Source: Nocardioides cavernaquae
GTDB lineage: Bacteria > Actinomycetota > Actinomycetes > Propionibacteriales > Nocardioidaceae
Length of the DNA stretch: 64,000 bases
Assembly (NCBI RefSeq): GCF_003600895.1
Contig: NZ_QYRP01000002.1
Coordinates: 1,054,001-1,118,000 of the forward strand
Direction of reading: 5' to 3'
Shown: positions 16,956 through 24,879 of the stretch, piece after piece
How positions within the stretch are numbered: the stretch's first letter is position 1
Layout: each line of letters starts with the position of its first letter
Notes under the pieces: model-generated
Seen by the model: only the letters and a program-made list of their open reading frames with translations
What the model was told of the DNA's origin: nothing
The model's database searches: none
Translations under genes and position numbers: made by a program

Positions 16956-17348
16956 TCAGGCGGCGGGCTGCTCCAGCAGCTCGACGAGGCGGGCGAGGTT
17001 CTTCCCCATCGCCTTCGCGAGCGCCTTCTCGAGGATCGAGGCGGCCAGGCCGACGCCGGGGGCATCACCGGTCTGGCGGAGCGTGACACGGGTCCAGGTG
17101 CCCTGCGGGACCCAGCTGTAGGTCGCCTCGAAGGCCACCGGGCCCTGCTCGGACCGCAGGATGATGTGGCTGGACGGGTCGTAGTCCACGACCTCGAAAC
17201 CGAGGGGCACCCGTCGGCCGAGGACGTGGGGCTGCCACTCGGAGGCCGTGCGCACATCGATCGCGTGGGCGGCGACATCCGCCATCGAGCGCCGGACCAG
17301 CGACGAGACGCTGACATCCATCGCGGGAAGCGTTCCTGCAGTGCTCAT
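16956..17348 (-). CDS. SRPBCC-family protein
   Basis: 130 residues from the ATG at 17348, with AGGG eight bases upstream; a later ATG at 17320 is possible. M-D-V-S-V-S-S-L-V-R-R-S followed by S-E-W-Q-P-H-V-L-G, Y-S-W-V-P-Q-G-T-W-T-R-V and a C-terminal amphipathic helix give the SRPBCC pattern. It is convergent with a similar protein, 13 bp apart. The start region faces about 195 bp of upstream DNA containing the repeat-rich CGATCG/CGATATATC stretch. Function unknown. Confidence 0.75.
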   Translation of the reverse strand: MSTAGTLPAMDVSVSSLVRRSMADVAAHAIDVRTASEWQPHVLGRRVPLGFEVVDYDPSSHIILRSEQGPVAFEATYSWVPQGTWTRVTLRQTGDAPGVGLAASILEKALAKAMGKNLARLVELLEQPAA

Positions 17349-17543
17349 GCCACCTGCCCTTTCGGAGCCGATGGCCAGATCCGAGTCTGGCCACTCGACC
17401 AAGAAACGACGCAGCGGCCGAAAGATGACGCCGATCGGGCGATATATCTCGTCCGATCGACGTCCGGGAGACAGCGATCGGGTGCGCGACCTGGCGGTTG
17501 ACGCAGGTTAGGGTGCGATCACTGCAGCATCTCTCGGAAAGAA

Positions 17544-17744
17544 ATGGACTCGGACATGAACATCCTCAAGAACTGGGCCGCCACCGTTGCGGGCGCCGTG
17601 ATCGTCCTGCTGATCGTGCTCCTCGAGGTCACCGACTCGGCCAACACCGTCAAGGCCTTCGTCTGGATCATCGGCTTCGTCCTGCTCGCCGCAGGCATCG
17701 CCTTCGACCTGTTCCGCCAGAAGAAGCTCAAGCTGCCTGCCTGA
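17544..17744 (+). CDS. Small two-helix membrane protein
   Basis: 66 residues with hydrophobic stretches at about 13-28 and 38-57, ending in a basic F-R-Q-K-K-L-K-L tail. An in-frame ATG at 17556 could be the true start. No family recognised. It is a single-gene transcript ended by the hairpin at 17762-17790. A possible -35 TTGACG lies near 17498. Confidence 0.65.
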   Translation: MDSDMNILKNWAATVAGAVIVLLIVLLEVTDSANTVKAFVWIIGFVLLAAGIAFDLFRQKKLKLPA

Positions 17745-17761
17745 TCGGCCCACAGCTCAGG

Positions 17762-17790
17762 ACGGCCCGGATCCAGCGGATCCGGGCCGT
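17762..17790 (+). terminator. Perfect 13-bp terminator hairpin
   Basis: Arms ACGGCCCGGATCC and GGATCCGGGCCGT enclose an AGC loop, 17 bp after the small membrane protein gene, followed by TCGGCGTTT. Confidence 0.85.
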
Positions 17791-17887
17791 TCGGCGTTTC
17801 GGCATTCCTCCCAGGTTCGCACTGGCCTCTCCGGCTCGGCCGGAGCACACTGGAACGGCGGGGGCAGACCCGGATCGAGGAGGGCTC

Positions 17888-18259
17888 ATGCTCACTCTGA
17901 CAGGCGTGCTGATCGCCATTGTGGTGGTGATCAGCATCGGCATCGGCATGTCGATCCTGACACTGATGCGACGTGAAGAAGCGCTTCCACCGCCGCTGCA
18001 CGGCGCCGCCGGCGCCTCCGTCGAGTACGTCGTACCGGACGGCGTCGATCCGTCGATCGTGCGGGGCGCACTGAAGATGGCCGGCTTCACCAGTGCCTTC
18101 GAGGACCGTTGGGGTGAGGAGCACCTGGTGATCCCGTGCCAGCCGCGGGACCGTGAGCAGGTACGCCGCGTGATCGCGCAGGTGCAGTCACGGCACTACG
18201 TCCCGGAGCTGCACCTGGACACGGTGCGCTTCCGCGACGAGGACCACCCGGCAGCCTGA
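17888..18259 (+). CDS. Membrane-anchored small protein of unknown function
   Basis: 123 residues from an ATG at 17888 with GGAGG upstream. One N-terminal transmembrane helix (residues 4-27) is followed by R-R-E-E-A and a soluble domain of about 90 residues with D-P-S-I-V-R-G-A-L-K-M-A-G-F and R-D-R-E-Q-V-R-R-V-I-A-Q-V-Q. The domain looks like a small alpha/beta fold on the cytosolic side. No family recognised. Confidence 0.65.
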   Translation: MLTLTGVLIAIVVVISIGIGMSILTLMRREEALPPPLHGAAGASVEYVVPDGVDPSIVRGALKMAGFTSAFEDRWGEEHLVIPCQPRDREQVRRVIAQVQSRHYVPELHLDTVRFRDEDHPAA

Positions 18260-18266
18260 CGGGGTG

Positions 18267-19130
18267 TCAGTGCAAGTGGTCGGTGAGCCTCCCGTCGGGC
18301 CCGAACAGCTCGGCCGTCCAGTGCTCCACCAAGGCGGTGTTGTCGTGGTCGTCGGGATGGAAGCCCGTGCGGGTGTAGTCGCGCAGCTGACGCACCACGT
18401 CGCGCTGGAGGAACGGTGAGTGCCGCAGCCTGAGCAGGCTGCGGACCAGCCGCACCGGGTTGTACGTCGACCGGTCGCCGAGCATGGACAGCGCGGTGGC
18501 GATGACGACGAGACCGATCAGCCCGACGCTCTGGATCCGGAACCCCCAGCGCCGCATGCGCTCGGTGCCGCCGACGGCCCGGTAGACGTCGAACGCGACG
18601 GCCTTGTGCTCGGTCTCCTCGAGCGCGTGCCAGAGCAGGATGTTGCGGACCTCGGTGTCGCCGAGCAGCCGTTGGGCCTCGGGTTTGGTGAGCAGGCACT
18701 CCGCGATCGTCGCGGTGTAGTGCTCGAGCGCGGCCGTGTAGGCCAGGCAGAGCTTCTTGGGTGCCCGCTTCCACGCGTCGGCCAGGGCCCAGCGCACGAA
18801 GGTCGACACCCGGTGCGCGGGATAGCCCATCGCCTGGAGGCGGTCGTTGAGCTCGCGGTGCTCACGCCCGTGGGTGACCTCCTGGCCGATGAACCCCTTG
18901 ACCTGCTCCTTCAACAGCGGGTCGGTCACCCGGTCGCTGAAGTGGCGCACGGACTGGACGAAGAAGTCCTCGCCGGGCGGGAACGTCGCACTCAGCACGG
19001 CGACCACATGGCTCATCACCAGGTCGCCCTCGACGAAGTGCCGGTCGAGCGATCCCTGCGGGTAGGCGAACCGGATCCGCCGGGCGTGGACCGCCCGCGG
19101 AGGAACGGGTTCAGGCATTGCTGACGTCAC
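18267..19130 (-). CDS. Predicted metal-dependent hydrolase, COG3687 family
   Basis: 287 residues from a GTG at 19130; an in-frame ATG at 19118 is an alternative start. The COG3687 helical fold is marked by E-Q-V-K-G-F-I-G-Q-E-V-T-H near residue 77, A-L-E-H-Y-T-A near 130 and W-H-A-L-E-E-T-E-H-K near 165. These Glu and His residues resemble a di-iron or ferritin-like centre. A hydrophobic stretch lies near 195-215. The substrate is unknown; homologues sit near fatty-acid and lipid genes in actinobacteria. Confidence 0.82.
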   Translation of the reverse strand: MTSAMPEPVPPRAVHARRIRFAYPQGSLDRHFVEGDLVMSHVVAVLSATFPPGEDFFVQSVRHFSDRVTDPLLKEQVKGFIGQEVTHGREHRELNDRLQAMGYPAHRVSTFVRWALADAWKRAPKKLCLAYTAALEHYTATIAECLLTKPEAQRLLGDTEVRNILLWHALEETEHKAVAFDVYRAVGGTERMRRWGFRIQSVGLIGLVVIATALSMLGDRSTYNPVRLVRSLLRLRHSPFLQRDVVRQLRDYTRTGFHPDDHDNTALVEHWTAELFGPDGRLTDHLH

Positions 19131-19183
19131 TCATCGAACGTACGCCCGCGCTCACCGCCGGTAAAGAATCCCGGCCACCGCCC

Positions 19184-19222
19184 CGGTCGCCTGTCGCGGC
19201 CCTCCCTCCGCACAGGCGACCG
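19184..19222 (-). terminator. Hairpin downstream of the AhpD/zinc-ribbon transcript
   Basis: CGGTCGCCTGT (19184-19194) and ACAGGCGACCG (19212-19222) form a perfect 11-bp stem with a 17-nt loop, about 50 bp past the stop of the small Cys-rich gene, before the next minus-strand gene starts. Confidence 0.6.
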
Positions 19223-19272
19223 GGCAGTGCGTACGGCGGAGCGCTCGGGGGCGCACGCCCCGCCGTACGGTC

Positions 19273-19431
19273 TCAGCGACCGAGGATCCGGTCAAGCAGG
19301 CTCCGCTCACTCGGAGCGTGGCCGTCGCACCAGCTCTCGGGGCGGACACTCGCCTTCACCGCGGCCACGTGCTGGCCGCAGCCGGCCCAAGTGGTCTTGC
19401 CGCATGTCTTGCATCGGGTCGGTCGGCACAT
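19273..19431 (-). CDS. Small Cys-rich (zinc-ribbon-like) protein
   Basis: 52 residues from the ATG at 19431. The N-terminus M-C-R-P-T-R-C-K-T-C-G-K-T-T-W-A-G-C-G-Q-H is a motif I know from many small actinobacterial proteins of unknown role; four Cys plus His suggest a bound zinc. It lies 28 bp downstream of the AhpD-like gene on the same strand, so the two are probably co-transcribed from the CsoR-family-controlled promoter. Confidence 0.78.
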   Translation of the reverse strand: MCRPTRCKTCGKTTWAGCGQHVAAVKASVRPESWCDGHAPSERSLLDRILGR

Positions 19432-19459
19432 CTCGATCTCTTCTCGTCCGGTCGGTTCG

Positions 19460-19843
19460 TCAGGCGGGCGCTTCGCCGGCCTCGAGGGCGTCGGCGAACT
19501 CGCAGAAGGCGTCGTAGGCACGCGGGCCGTGGATGGTTGCGGGACCGCCATGCATGAGGAAGGTGACTCCGATCGCCTCGGCTGCCTCCTGGCGCGTGGC
19601 CCCTGCCCGGACCGCCGCCTGGGCATGGGAGGCGATGCAGCCGTCGCACCCCTCGACCACTCCGATCGCCAGCGCGATCAGCTCCTTGGTCCGCGAGTCG
19701 AGCGCGCCCGGCGCGAAGGCCCCCCGATGGAGCTCGGAGAAGCCCTTGTAGACGTCGGGGATGGCCCGACGCAGCTCGCGGTGGAGCGGGGACAGCTCGG
19801 TCAGGACGGCCTTGCCGTGGGGACTGGCGGTGGTGGTTGTCAT
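19460..19843 (-). CDS. AhpD-like carboxymuconolactone decarboxylase-family protein
   Basis: 127 residues from an ATG at 19843 with GGAGGAACAC upstream; a longer frame to 19927 runs into the operator. The all-helical CMD fold carries the redox motif E-G-C-D-G-C-I-A-S-H near residues 64-73, the C-x-x-C-x-x-x-H of AhpD-type thiol peroxidase partners. It likely performs thiol-disulfide chemistry with peroxides or reactive sulfur species. The gene is divergent from a CsoR-family regulator, and two ATACCC...GGGTAT-type sites sit in its promoter. Confidence 0.85.
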   Translation of the reverse strand: MTTTTASPHGKAVLTELSPLHRELRRAIPDVYKGFSELHRGAFAPGALDSRTKELIALAIGVVEGCDGCIASHAQAAVRAGATRQEAAEAIGVTFLMHGGPATIHGPRAYDAFCEFADALEAGEAPA

Positions 19844-19866
19844 GTGTTCCTCCCTGGATCTCATTA

Positions 19867-19914
19867 ATACCCTAGGGGGTATTATCGGAGAAGGCAAGAC
19901 ACCCCCTGGGGTAT
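19867..19914. promoter_or_regulatory. Two CsoR/CstR-type operator palindromes
   Basis: ATACCCTAGGGGGTAT (19867-19882) and ACACCCCCTGGGGTAT (19899-19914) match the G/C-tract palindromes bound by CsoR-family repressors. They are spaced 32 bp centre to centre between the AhpD-like gene and the regulator gene, so both transcripts are probably controlled. Confidence 0.8.
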
Positions 19915-19945
19915 CGTCTTCACTCATCCAGAACGAGGAGTGGCC

Positions 19946-20209
19946 ATGCAGCTCGACCCGACCGAGATGACCCCCGTGATGAACCGGATCAAGCGCGCCC
20001 GCGGCCAGCTCGACGGCGTCCTCCGGCTGCTGGAGGAGGGCCGCGACTGCGCCGATGTCGTCACCCAGCTCGCGGCAGTCTCGAAGGCGCTCGACCGCGC
20101 TGGATTCGCGATCATCGCCACTGGCCTGCAGCAGTGCATCGCCAACGGCGACGGCACGGACAGCGTGGACATGAAGCAGATGGAGAAGCTCTTCCTCTCC
20201 CTCGCCTGA
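19946..20209 (+). CDS. CsoR-family regulator lacking the copper-ligand His (CstR-like)
   Basis: 87 residues from the ATG at 19946, which has GAGG at proper distance (a GTG at 19940 lies too close to it). The DUF156/CsoR helical fold is clear: I-K-R-A-R-G-Q-L-D-G-V-L-R-L-L-E, then R-D-C-A-D-V-V-T-Q-L-A-A-V. The copper sensor CsoR uses C-H-C ligands; here Cys35 and Cys64 are kept but the His position is Gly60. Two Cys without the His fits persulfide sensors of the CstR type. It faces its own operator and an AhpD-like thiol protein, consistent with thiol or reactive-sulfur sensing. Confidence 0.83.
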   Translation: MQLDPTEMTPVMNRIKRARGQLDGVLRLLEEGRDCADVVTQLAAVSKALDRAGFAIIATGLQQCIANGDGTDSVDMKQMEKLFLSLA

Positions 20210-20295
20210 CGACGAGCGCTGAACACGGCGCGGCTCCTGACCAGGGAGCCGGGATAATCGGGCGACCCATCGTCGTACGCGCCTGAGGAATCCCC

Positions 20296-20679
20296 GTGAG
20301 CCCCGAGAACACCGCCCCGACCGATGCCTACGCCCGCTTCCTCGGCGTCGAGATCACCCAGCACGGCGGCGGCCACGCCGAGTCGCGCGTGACCGTCACG
20401 GAGAACCACCTCAACCCGCACGGCACCACGCACGGGGCGTTCCTCTTCTCCGTTGCGGGTATCGCGCTCGCGGCCGCGGCCAACAACGACACACACTCCG
20501 GCGTCGTGAGCCATGTGGCCATCGACTACCTGCGACCCGTGCGCGCCGGCGACGAACTCGTCGCGACGGCCGAGGTCGACGAACGCCTCCCCAAGGAGGA
20601 CATCTTCGTGGTCCGCGTACGCCGCGGGGACGAGGTCGTCGCCCGAGCCACCGGTCGCGCCAACCGCCGTGAGCGCTGA
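20296..20679 (+). CDS. PaaI-type hotdog-fold thioesterase
   Basis: 127 residues from a GTG at 20296. The hotdog core holds N-P-H-G-T-T-H-G-A-F near residue 44 and V-A-I-D-Y-L-R-P-V near 78, as in PaaI acyl-CoA thioesterases. The expected catalytic Asp/Glu position after the H-G-G/A turn is occupied by the F-L-F-S-V-A-G helix, so activity is probable but not certain. Followed 4 bp later by a gene of unknown function, probably one operon. Confidence 0.83.
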   Translation: MSPENTAPTDAYARFLGVEITQHGGGHAESRVTVTENHLNPHGTTHGAFLFSVAGIALAAAANNDTHSGVVSHVAIDYLRPVRAGDELVATAEVDERLPKEDIFVVRVRRGDEVVARATGRANRRER

Positions 20680-20682
20680 GGC

Positions 20683-21117
20683 GTGAAGTTCACCGAGCGG
20701 GAGATGACGGTCGGTATCGACATCGTCGCCCAGCGGATGCATGCGGCGCTGCGCGGGCCGTTCCGCAAGCGCGACGCTGCGGCAGCATGGGAGGGCCTGG
20801 CCGCCTTCGCCAAGGACCAGCGTCGCGCCGCCGTCGGCGAGGCGGTCATTCCGGCGTTGCTCGCCCTCCCCGAGCGGCCGACCGTCGGGGCAACGCCGGA
20901 GTTCACCGCTGCCGAGTACGAGGCGGCGGCCGAGGAGTCGACCCGCAGCCTGCTCGAGGTCCGCAAGCCCGGAGCCTGGGAGGACCTGTCGGAGAAGAAG
21001 CGCACGCGTCTGACCCGCGCCACGGCCGCCCTCACCCGCTCGGTGGTCGAGGCGATGCCGCTGCGTCAGGACCCCGACGCGCTGATCGTCCCGGACGACC
21101 TCGGCGGGCTCAGCTGA
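20683..21117 (+). CDS. Hypothetical protein
   Basis: 144 residues from a GTG at 20683. The sequence looks all-helical and soluble, with a charged middle. E-F-T-A-A-E-Y-E-A-A-A-E-E-S-T-R and E-K-K-R-T-R-L-T-R-A-T-A-A-L are likely helices. I recognise no domain. Only 3 bp separate it from the PaaI-type gene, and it overlaps the convergent NmrA-like gene by 8 bp. Confidence 0.65.
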   Translation: MKFTEREMTVGIDIVAQRMHAALRGPFRKRDAAAAWEGLAAFAKDQRRAAVGEAVIPALLALPERPTVGATPEFTAAEYEAAAEESTRSLLEVRKPGAWEDLSEKKRTRLTRATAALTRSVVEAMPLRQDPDALIVPDDLGGLS

Positions 21118-21877
21118 CGGGGTACTCCCGGGCCAGCCACACCTCGAAGGTGCCGCCGTCGATGACCGCGCCGGCCGGTGCCTGCAGCACGCCGGACCGG
21201 ATCTTCTTCGCTGTCGCACCCGGCAGCCACACCGGTGCCACCCACAGTCGCTGGCCGCGGGCCTTCGCGATCGCACGGGCTCGGTCGGCGAGCAGCGACT
21301 TCTCGGGGCCGGCGAGGTCGCGGCGTACGTGCTGCTCGGTGGTCTCCTCGTGGGCCATCGCGACGAGCTGGTCGGCGACCGCGTCCACGTCGACGGTCTG
21401 CACCGGCTGCTTCGGACAGGGCAGCACACCGCCCTTCGCGACCCAGTCGATCAGCTGGCCGGCGAAGCCGTGGAACTGCGTCGCCCGCAGGATCGACGTC
21501 GGCACGGAACCCGCCTCGGTCGCCGCCTCCTGGGCCCGTTTGCCGTCGTAGTGCGCGAACGGGCCACCGCCCAGACCGTCGATGCCGACGATCGACAGCG
21601 TCACGATGCGTCGTGCGCCGGCGGCCGCGCCTGCCTGCTGGAGGTGCTCCGCGACGGCACGGAAGAAGGCGACGTACTCGGCCGGCTTCTTCGCGACGAT
21701 CGACGTGGTGTCGATGACGACGTCCACGCCCTCCAGCGCATCAGCCAGTCCCGCGCCCGTGGTCAGGTCGACGCCCGCTGAGCGGGCCAGGATGACGACG
21801 TCGTCACCACGCGCACGCAGCCGCTCGACGACCTTCGCGCCGACCAGCCCGGTGCCTCCGGCTACCGCTACCAGCAT
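21110..21877 (-). CDS. NAD(P)-binding NmrA/SDR-like protein
   Basis: 255 residues from the ATG at 21877, with GGAGGAAG upstream. The Rossmann start M-L-V-A-V-A-G-G-T-G-L-V-G-A-K-V-V fits the atypical SDR group (NmrA and NAD(P)H-binding families). The classical Y-x-x-x-K is present only as Y-D-G-K. Such proteins are reductases or redox sensors. It is divergent from helR and shares its promoter region, including the palindrome at 21955-21979, so it may belong to the rifamycin-response regulon. Confidence 0.8.
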   Translation of the reverse strand: MLVAVAGGTGLVGAKVVERLRARGDDVVILARSAGVDLTTGAGLADALEGVDVVIDTTSIVAKKPAEYVAFFRAVAEHLQQAGAAAGARRIVTLSIVGIDGLGGGPFAHYDGKRAQEAATEAGSVPTSILRATQFHGFAGQLIDWVAKGGVLPCPKQPVQTVDVDAVADQLVAMAHEETTEQHVRRDLAGPEKSLLADRARAIAKARGQRLWVAPVWLPGATAKKIRSGVLQAPAGAVIDGGTFEVWLAREYPVS

Positions 21878-21954
21878 GTCTTCCTCCGAGGCCGTCGTGC
21901 GGGCATGGAAAAAGCGAGGAACGAGTCCCTCGCCACTTCCAAGGTATAGCCGGA

Positions 21955-21979
21955 AGGGGGCCTTGCGGCAAGGCCCCCT
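21955..21979. promoter_or_regulatory. Palindrome resembling the rifamycin-associated element (RAE)
   Basis: Arms AGGGGGCCTTG and CAAGGCCCCCT flank a CGG centre, giving a perfect 11-bp inverted repeat with a TTGCGGCAA core. From memory this closely matches the RAE palindrome described upstream of rifamycin-inactivating genes and of helR in actinomycetes. It starts 106 bp before helR. A smaller hairpin (GCGAGG...CCTCGC, 21914-21932) lies on the other side, toward the NmrA-like gene. Confidence 0.75.
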
Positions 21980-22060
21980 CCGTGCCGCAGAATCACCCGC
22001 CGAGGGATCGGCCGCCTGCACCCATCGAGGGGACGGCCGACGGATGGGGACCGGAGAAAC

Positions 22061-24208
22061 ATGAGCTCGTTGTCGCACGAAGCGTTTGACCTGCCCGCGC
22101 GCCTGGCCGCCAAGGCCGAGCCGTCACTGATCGCGGAAGACGTGCAGCACTTCGCCGCGATCGCGGCGAGCCTGGAGCGGTCGGCCGCCGAGCTGACCGC
22201 CCGTCTCGACGCCGAGCGCAGGGCCCCCGGCGGGATCGGCCAGGAGGCGATGGACCGCGACCTGGAGATCCACCGGCTGGCCGCGCGCCTGCGCACGCTG
22301 CGGCGCTACAGCCTCGACCTCTGCCTGGGCCACATGGTGAGCACTGAGGGCGAGACGACGTACGTCGGGCGGCTGGGGCTCACCGGAAGCGACGGCCAGC
22401 GGTTGCTGGTCGACTGGCGCTCCCCCGCGGCCGAGCCGTTCTTCGGTGCGACGCACGCCAACCCCATGGGGCTCGCGAGCCGGCGTCGCTACCGGTGGAC
22501 GGGTGGCCGGATCGCCGACTACTGGGACGAGGTCTTCGCGGCCGACGAGCTCGCCGGGCACTCCGCGGCGCTCGACGACCAGTCGGCCTTCATCGCCAGC
22601 CTGGGCAGCAGCCGCTCGCCGCAGATGCGCGACGTGCTCGGCACCATCCAGGCCGACCAGGACGCGATCATCCGCGCGGGCTCCCGCGGCGCTCTCGTCG
22701 TCGACGGAGGGCCCGGCACGGGCAAGACCGTCGTGGCGCTGCACCGCACGGCGTACCTGCTGTATTCGGACCCGCGCCTCGGCCACGCGCGCGGAGGCGT
22801 CCTGTTCGTCGGCCCGCACCAGCCCTACCTCGCGTACGTCGCCGACGTGCTGCCCAGCCTGGGCGAGGAGGGTGTGCAGACGTGCACCCTCCGCGAGCTC
22901 GTGCCCGAAGGCGCAGACGCCGAACCCGAAGCGGACCCGGCAGTCGCGCGCCTCAAGTCGGCGGCGCAGATGGTGTCGGCGATCGAGCCGGCGGTCCGCC
23001 TCTACGAGGAGCCGCCCACCGAGGGCATGGACGTCGAGACCCCGTGGGGTGACATCTGGGTCAGCCGGTCCGACTGGGCCGAGGCGTTCGAGTCGGTCGA
23101 CCCCGGCACTCCGCACAACGACGCCCGCGACCAGGTGTGGGAGGAGCTGCTCGGGATCCTCATCGACAAGGTCGACGACGAGGAGGTGTCTGAGGACCTG
23201 TTGCGCCGGGCGCTGCTGCAGAACGGCGAGCTCCGCGAGACCTTCACCAAGGCCTGGCCGCTGATCTCGGCGACTGACCTGGTCGGTGACCTGTGGACCG
23301 TGCCCGCCTATCTCCGCATGTGCGCGCCGTGGCTGACCGAGGACGAGGTGCGGCTGCTGCGCCGGGAGAACCCGAGCGCCTGGACCGCCTCCGACCTGCC
23401 GCTCCTCGATGCGGCTCGCCAACGACTCGGCGACCCGGAGGCCTCCCGGCTTCGCCGGCGCCGTGCGGCAGCGATCGCAGCCGAGCGCGCGCGGATGGAT
23501 GACGTCGTCGACCACCTGCTCCAGCTCGACGACGAGGACGGGATGATGGCCCAGCTGCGCCAGGAGGGCATCCGCTCGGCGCTCATCGACGATGGCGCGC
23601 TGCCCGAAGAGGCGACCGACCTGCTCGCCGGCCCCTTCTCGCACATCGTCGTGGACGAGGCCCAGGAGCTGACCGATGCCGAGTGGCAGATGCTCCTGGC
23701 CCGGTGCCCCTCACGGAGCTTCACGATTGTCGGCGACCGGGCGCAGGCGCGGCACGGGTTCACCGAGTCGTGGGCGGACCGCCTCGCGCGGGTGGGTCTG
23801 GACCAGATCTCCCTTGCCAACCTGGCGATCAACTACCGCACGCCGTCCGAGGTGATGGTCGAGGCAGAGCCGGTGATCCGGGCCGCGCTGCCGGATGCCA
23901 ACGTGCCGACGTCGGTCCGCAGCAGTGGCGTGCCGGTCCGGCACGGGTCGGCAGGCGAGCTTTCCGCGATCCTTGACGCGTGGCTGGACGAGCACTCTGA
24001 GGGGATCGCCTGTGTCATCGGCTCCCCCGATTTCGCGGCGACCTCCCGGGTCCGCTCGCTCACGCCGGAGCTGTCCAAGGGACTCGAGTTCGACCTCGTC
24101 GTACTCATCGATCCGGAGGCGTTCGGCGACGGGATCGAGGGCGCCGTGGACCGCTACGTCGCGATGACGCGAGCGACCCAGCAGCTGGTGATCCTGACCA
24201 GCGACTGA
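22061..24208 (+). CDS. helR: HelR-type RNA polymerase-recycling ATPase (HelD/UvrD-like)
   Basis: 715 residues. An N-terminal coiled region (about 20-90) precedes a UvrD-like superfamily 1 core split by a long insertion. Walker A is G-G-P-G-T-G-K-T near residue 220, motif II is V-V-D-E-A-Q-E-L near 532, motif III/IV is I-V-G-D-R-A-Q-A near 560, and the C-terminal motif is K-G-L-E-F-D-L-V near 673. Actinobacterial HelD/HelR proteins push arms into RNA polymerase, removing it from DNA; HelR also displaces rifamycins and so gives tolerance. The upstream RAE-like palindrome supports the HelR assignment over general HelD. Confidence 0.85.
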   Translation: MSSLSHEAFDLPARLAAKAEPSLIAEDVQHFAAIAASLERSAAELTARLDAERRAPGGIGQEAMDRDLEIHRLAARLRTLRRYSLDLCLGHMVSTEGETTYVGRLGLTGSDGQRLLVDWRSPAAEPFFGATHANPMGLASRRRYRWTGGRIADYWDEVFAADELAGHSAALDDQSAFIASLGSSRSPQMRDVLGTIQADQDAIIRAGSRGALVVDGGPGTGKTVVALHRTAYLLYSDPRLGHARGGVLFVGPHQPYLAYVADVLPSLGEEGVQTCTLRELVPEGADAEPEADPAVARLKSAAQMVSAIEPAVRLYEEPPTEGMDVETPWGDIWVSRSDWAEAFESVDPGTPHNDARDQVWEELLGILIDKVDDEEVSEDLLRRALLQNGELRETFTKAWPLISATDLVGDLWTVPAYLRMCAPWLTEDEVRLLRRENPSAWTASDLPLLDAARQRLGDPEASRLRRRRAAAIAAERARMDDVVDHLLQLDDEDGMMAQLRQEGIRSALIDDGALPEEATDLLAGPFSHIVVDEAQELTDAEWQMLLARCPSRSFTIVGDRAQARHGFTESWADRLARVGLDQISLANLAINYRTPSEVMVEAEPVIRAALPDANVPTSVRSSGVPVRHGSAGELSAILDAWLDEHSEGIACVIGSPDFAATSRVRSLTPELSKGLEFDLVVLIDPEAFGDGIEGAVDRYVAMTRATQQLVILTSD

Positions 24209-24300
24209 GCCGACGGTGGCGGTCGGCCAGCGTGAGATGGGCCACGAAACGGGGGCCTCGGCTGGCCAGACCACCCCTGGGCGACATAACGTCGAACGGG

Positions 24301-24774
24301 ATGAGCCAAGTCAAGAACGTGACCATCCGCCCCATCAACCCCCAGGACCTCGACACCATCGTCGACCTGAACCAGGCCGCCCTCGAGGGCGTCGGACCGC
24401 TGGACCACGAGTCCCTGGCCCTCCTGGTGAAGCAGGCCGATCAGGCCCTCGTGCTCGACGACGACGGCGACGTCGCCGGCTTCGTGATCACCCTGCCGAC
24501 CGGTGCCACCTACGACTCGAGCCGCTACGAGTGGTTCGAGGACCGGCTCGAGGACTACGTCTACCTCGACCGCATCGTCGTCGCGGAGACGCACCGCCGT
24601 CAGGGCGTCGCCTCGAAGCTGTACGACGCGATCGAGTCCGAGCTGCCTGTCGCGCTCGAGGTCTACGAGACCAACACCGGGTCCCGCGAGTTCCACCGTC
24701 GCCGTGGCTACCAGAAGGTCGGGGAGCTCAAGCACGCCGGCAAGACCAACCTGATGCTGCTCAAGGCCAGCTGA
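24301..24774 (+). CDS. GNAT-family N-acetyltransferase
   Basis: 157 residues from the ATG at 24301; an upstream in-frame start at 24232 gives an unconserved-looking extension. It has the GNAT acetyl-CoA site: Y-L-D-R-I-V-V, then E-T-H-R-R-Q-G-V-A-S-K-L near residues 98-109, and E-V-Y-E-T-N-T-G-S-R-E-F-H-R-R-R-G-Y. It probably acetylates a small amine or protein N-terminus; the substrate is unknown. Single gene. Confidence 0.85.
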   Translation: MSQVKNVTIRPINPQDLDTIVDLNQAALEGVGPLDHESLALLVKQADQALVLDDDGDVAGFVITLPTGATYDSSRYEWFEDRLEDYVYLDRIVVAETHRRQGVASKLYDAIESELPVALEVYETNTGSREFHRRRGYQKVGELKHAGKTNLMLLKAS

Positions 24775-24840
24775 CTCCGAAGTGTCCTGAGCGGGCCCAC
24801 TACAGTAATTTGGGGGCATGGATCGCCCTCGAAGTCGCTG

Positions 24841-24874
24841 CCGTTCACTCCCCATCACGATGGGGGGTGAACGG
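24841..24874 (+). promoter_or_regulatory. Long leader hairpin covering the ribosome site of the CNNM/CorC gene
   Basis: Arms CCGTTCACTCCCCAT (24841-24855) and ATGGGGGGTGAACGG (24860-24874) pair over 15 positions (one G-U) with a CACG loop. The purine run GGGGGG that would serve as Shine-Dalgarno is inside the right arm, six bases before the start codon region at 24880. This could be a translational switch; a plain terminator is less likely because it lies immediately before the gene. Confidence 0.6.
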
Positions 24875-24879
24875 GCCTG

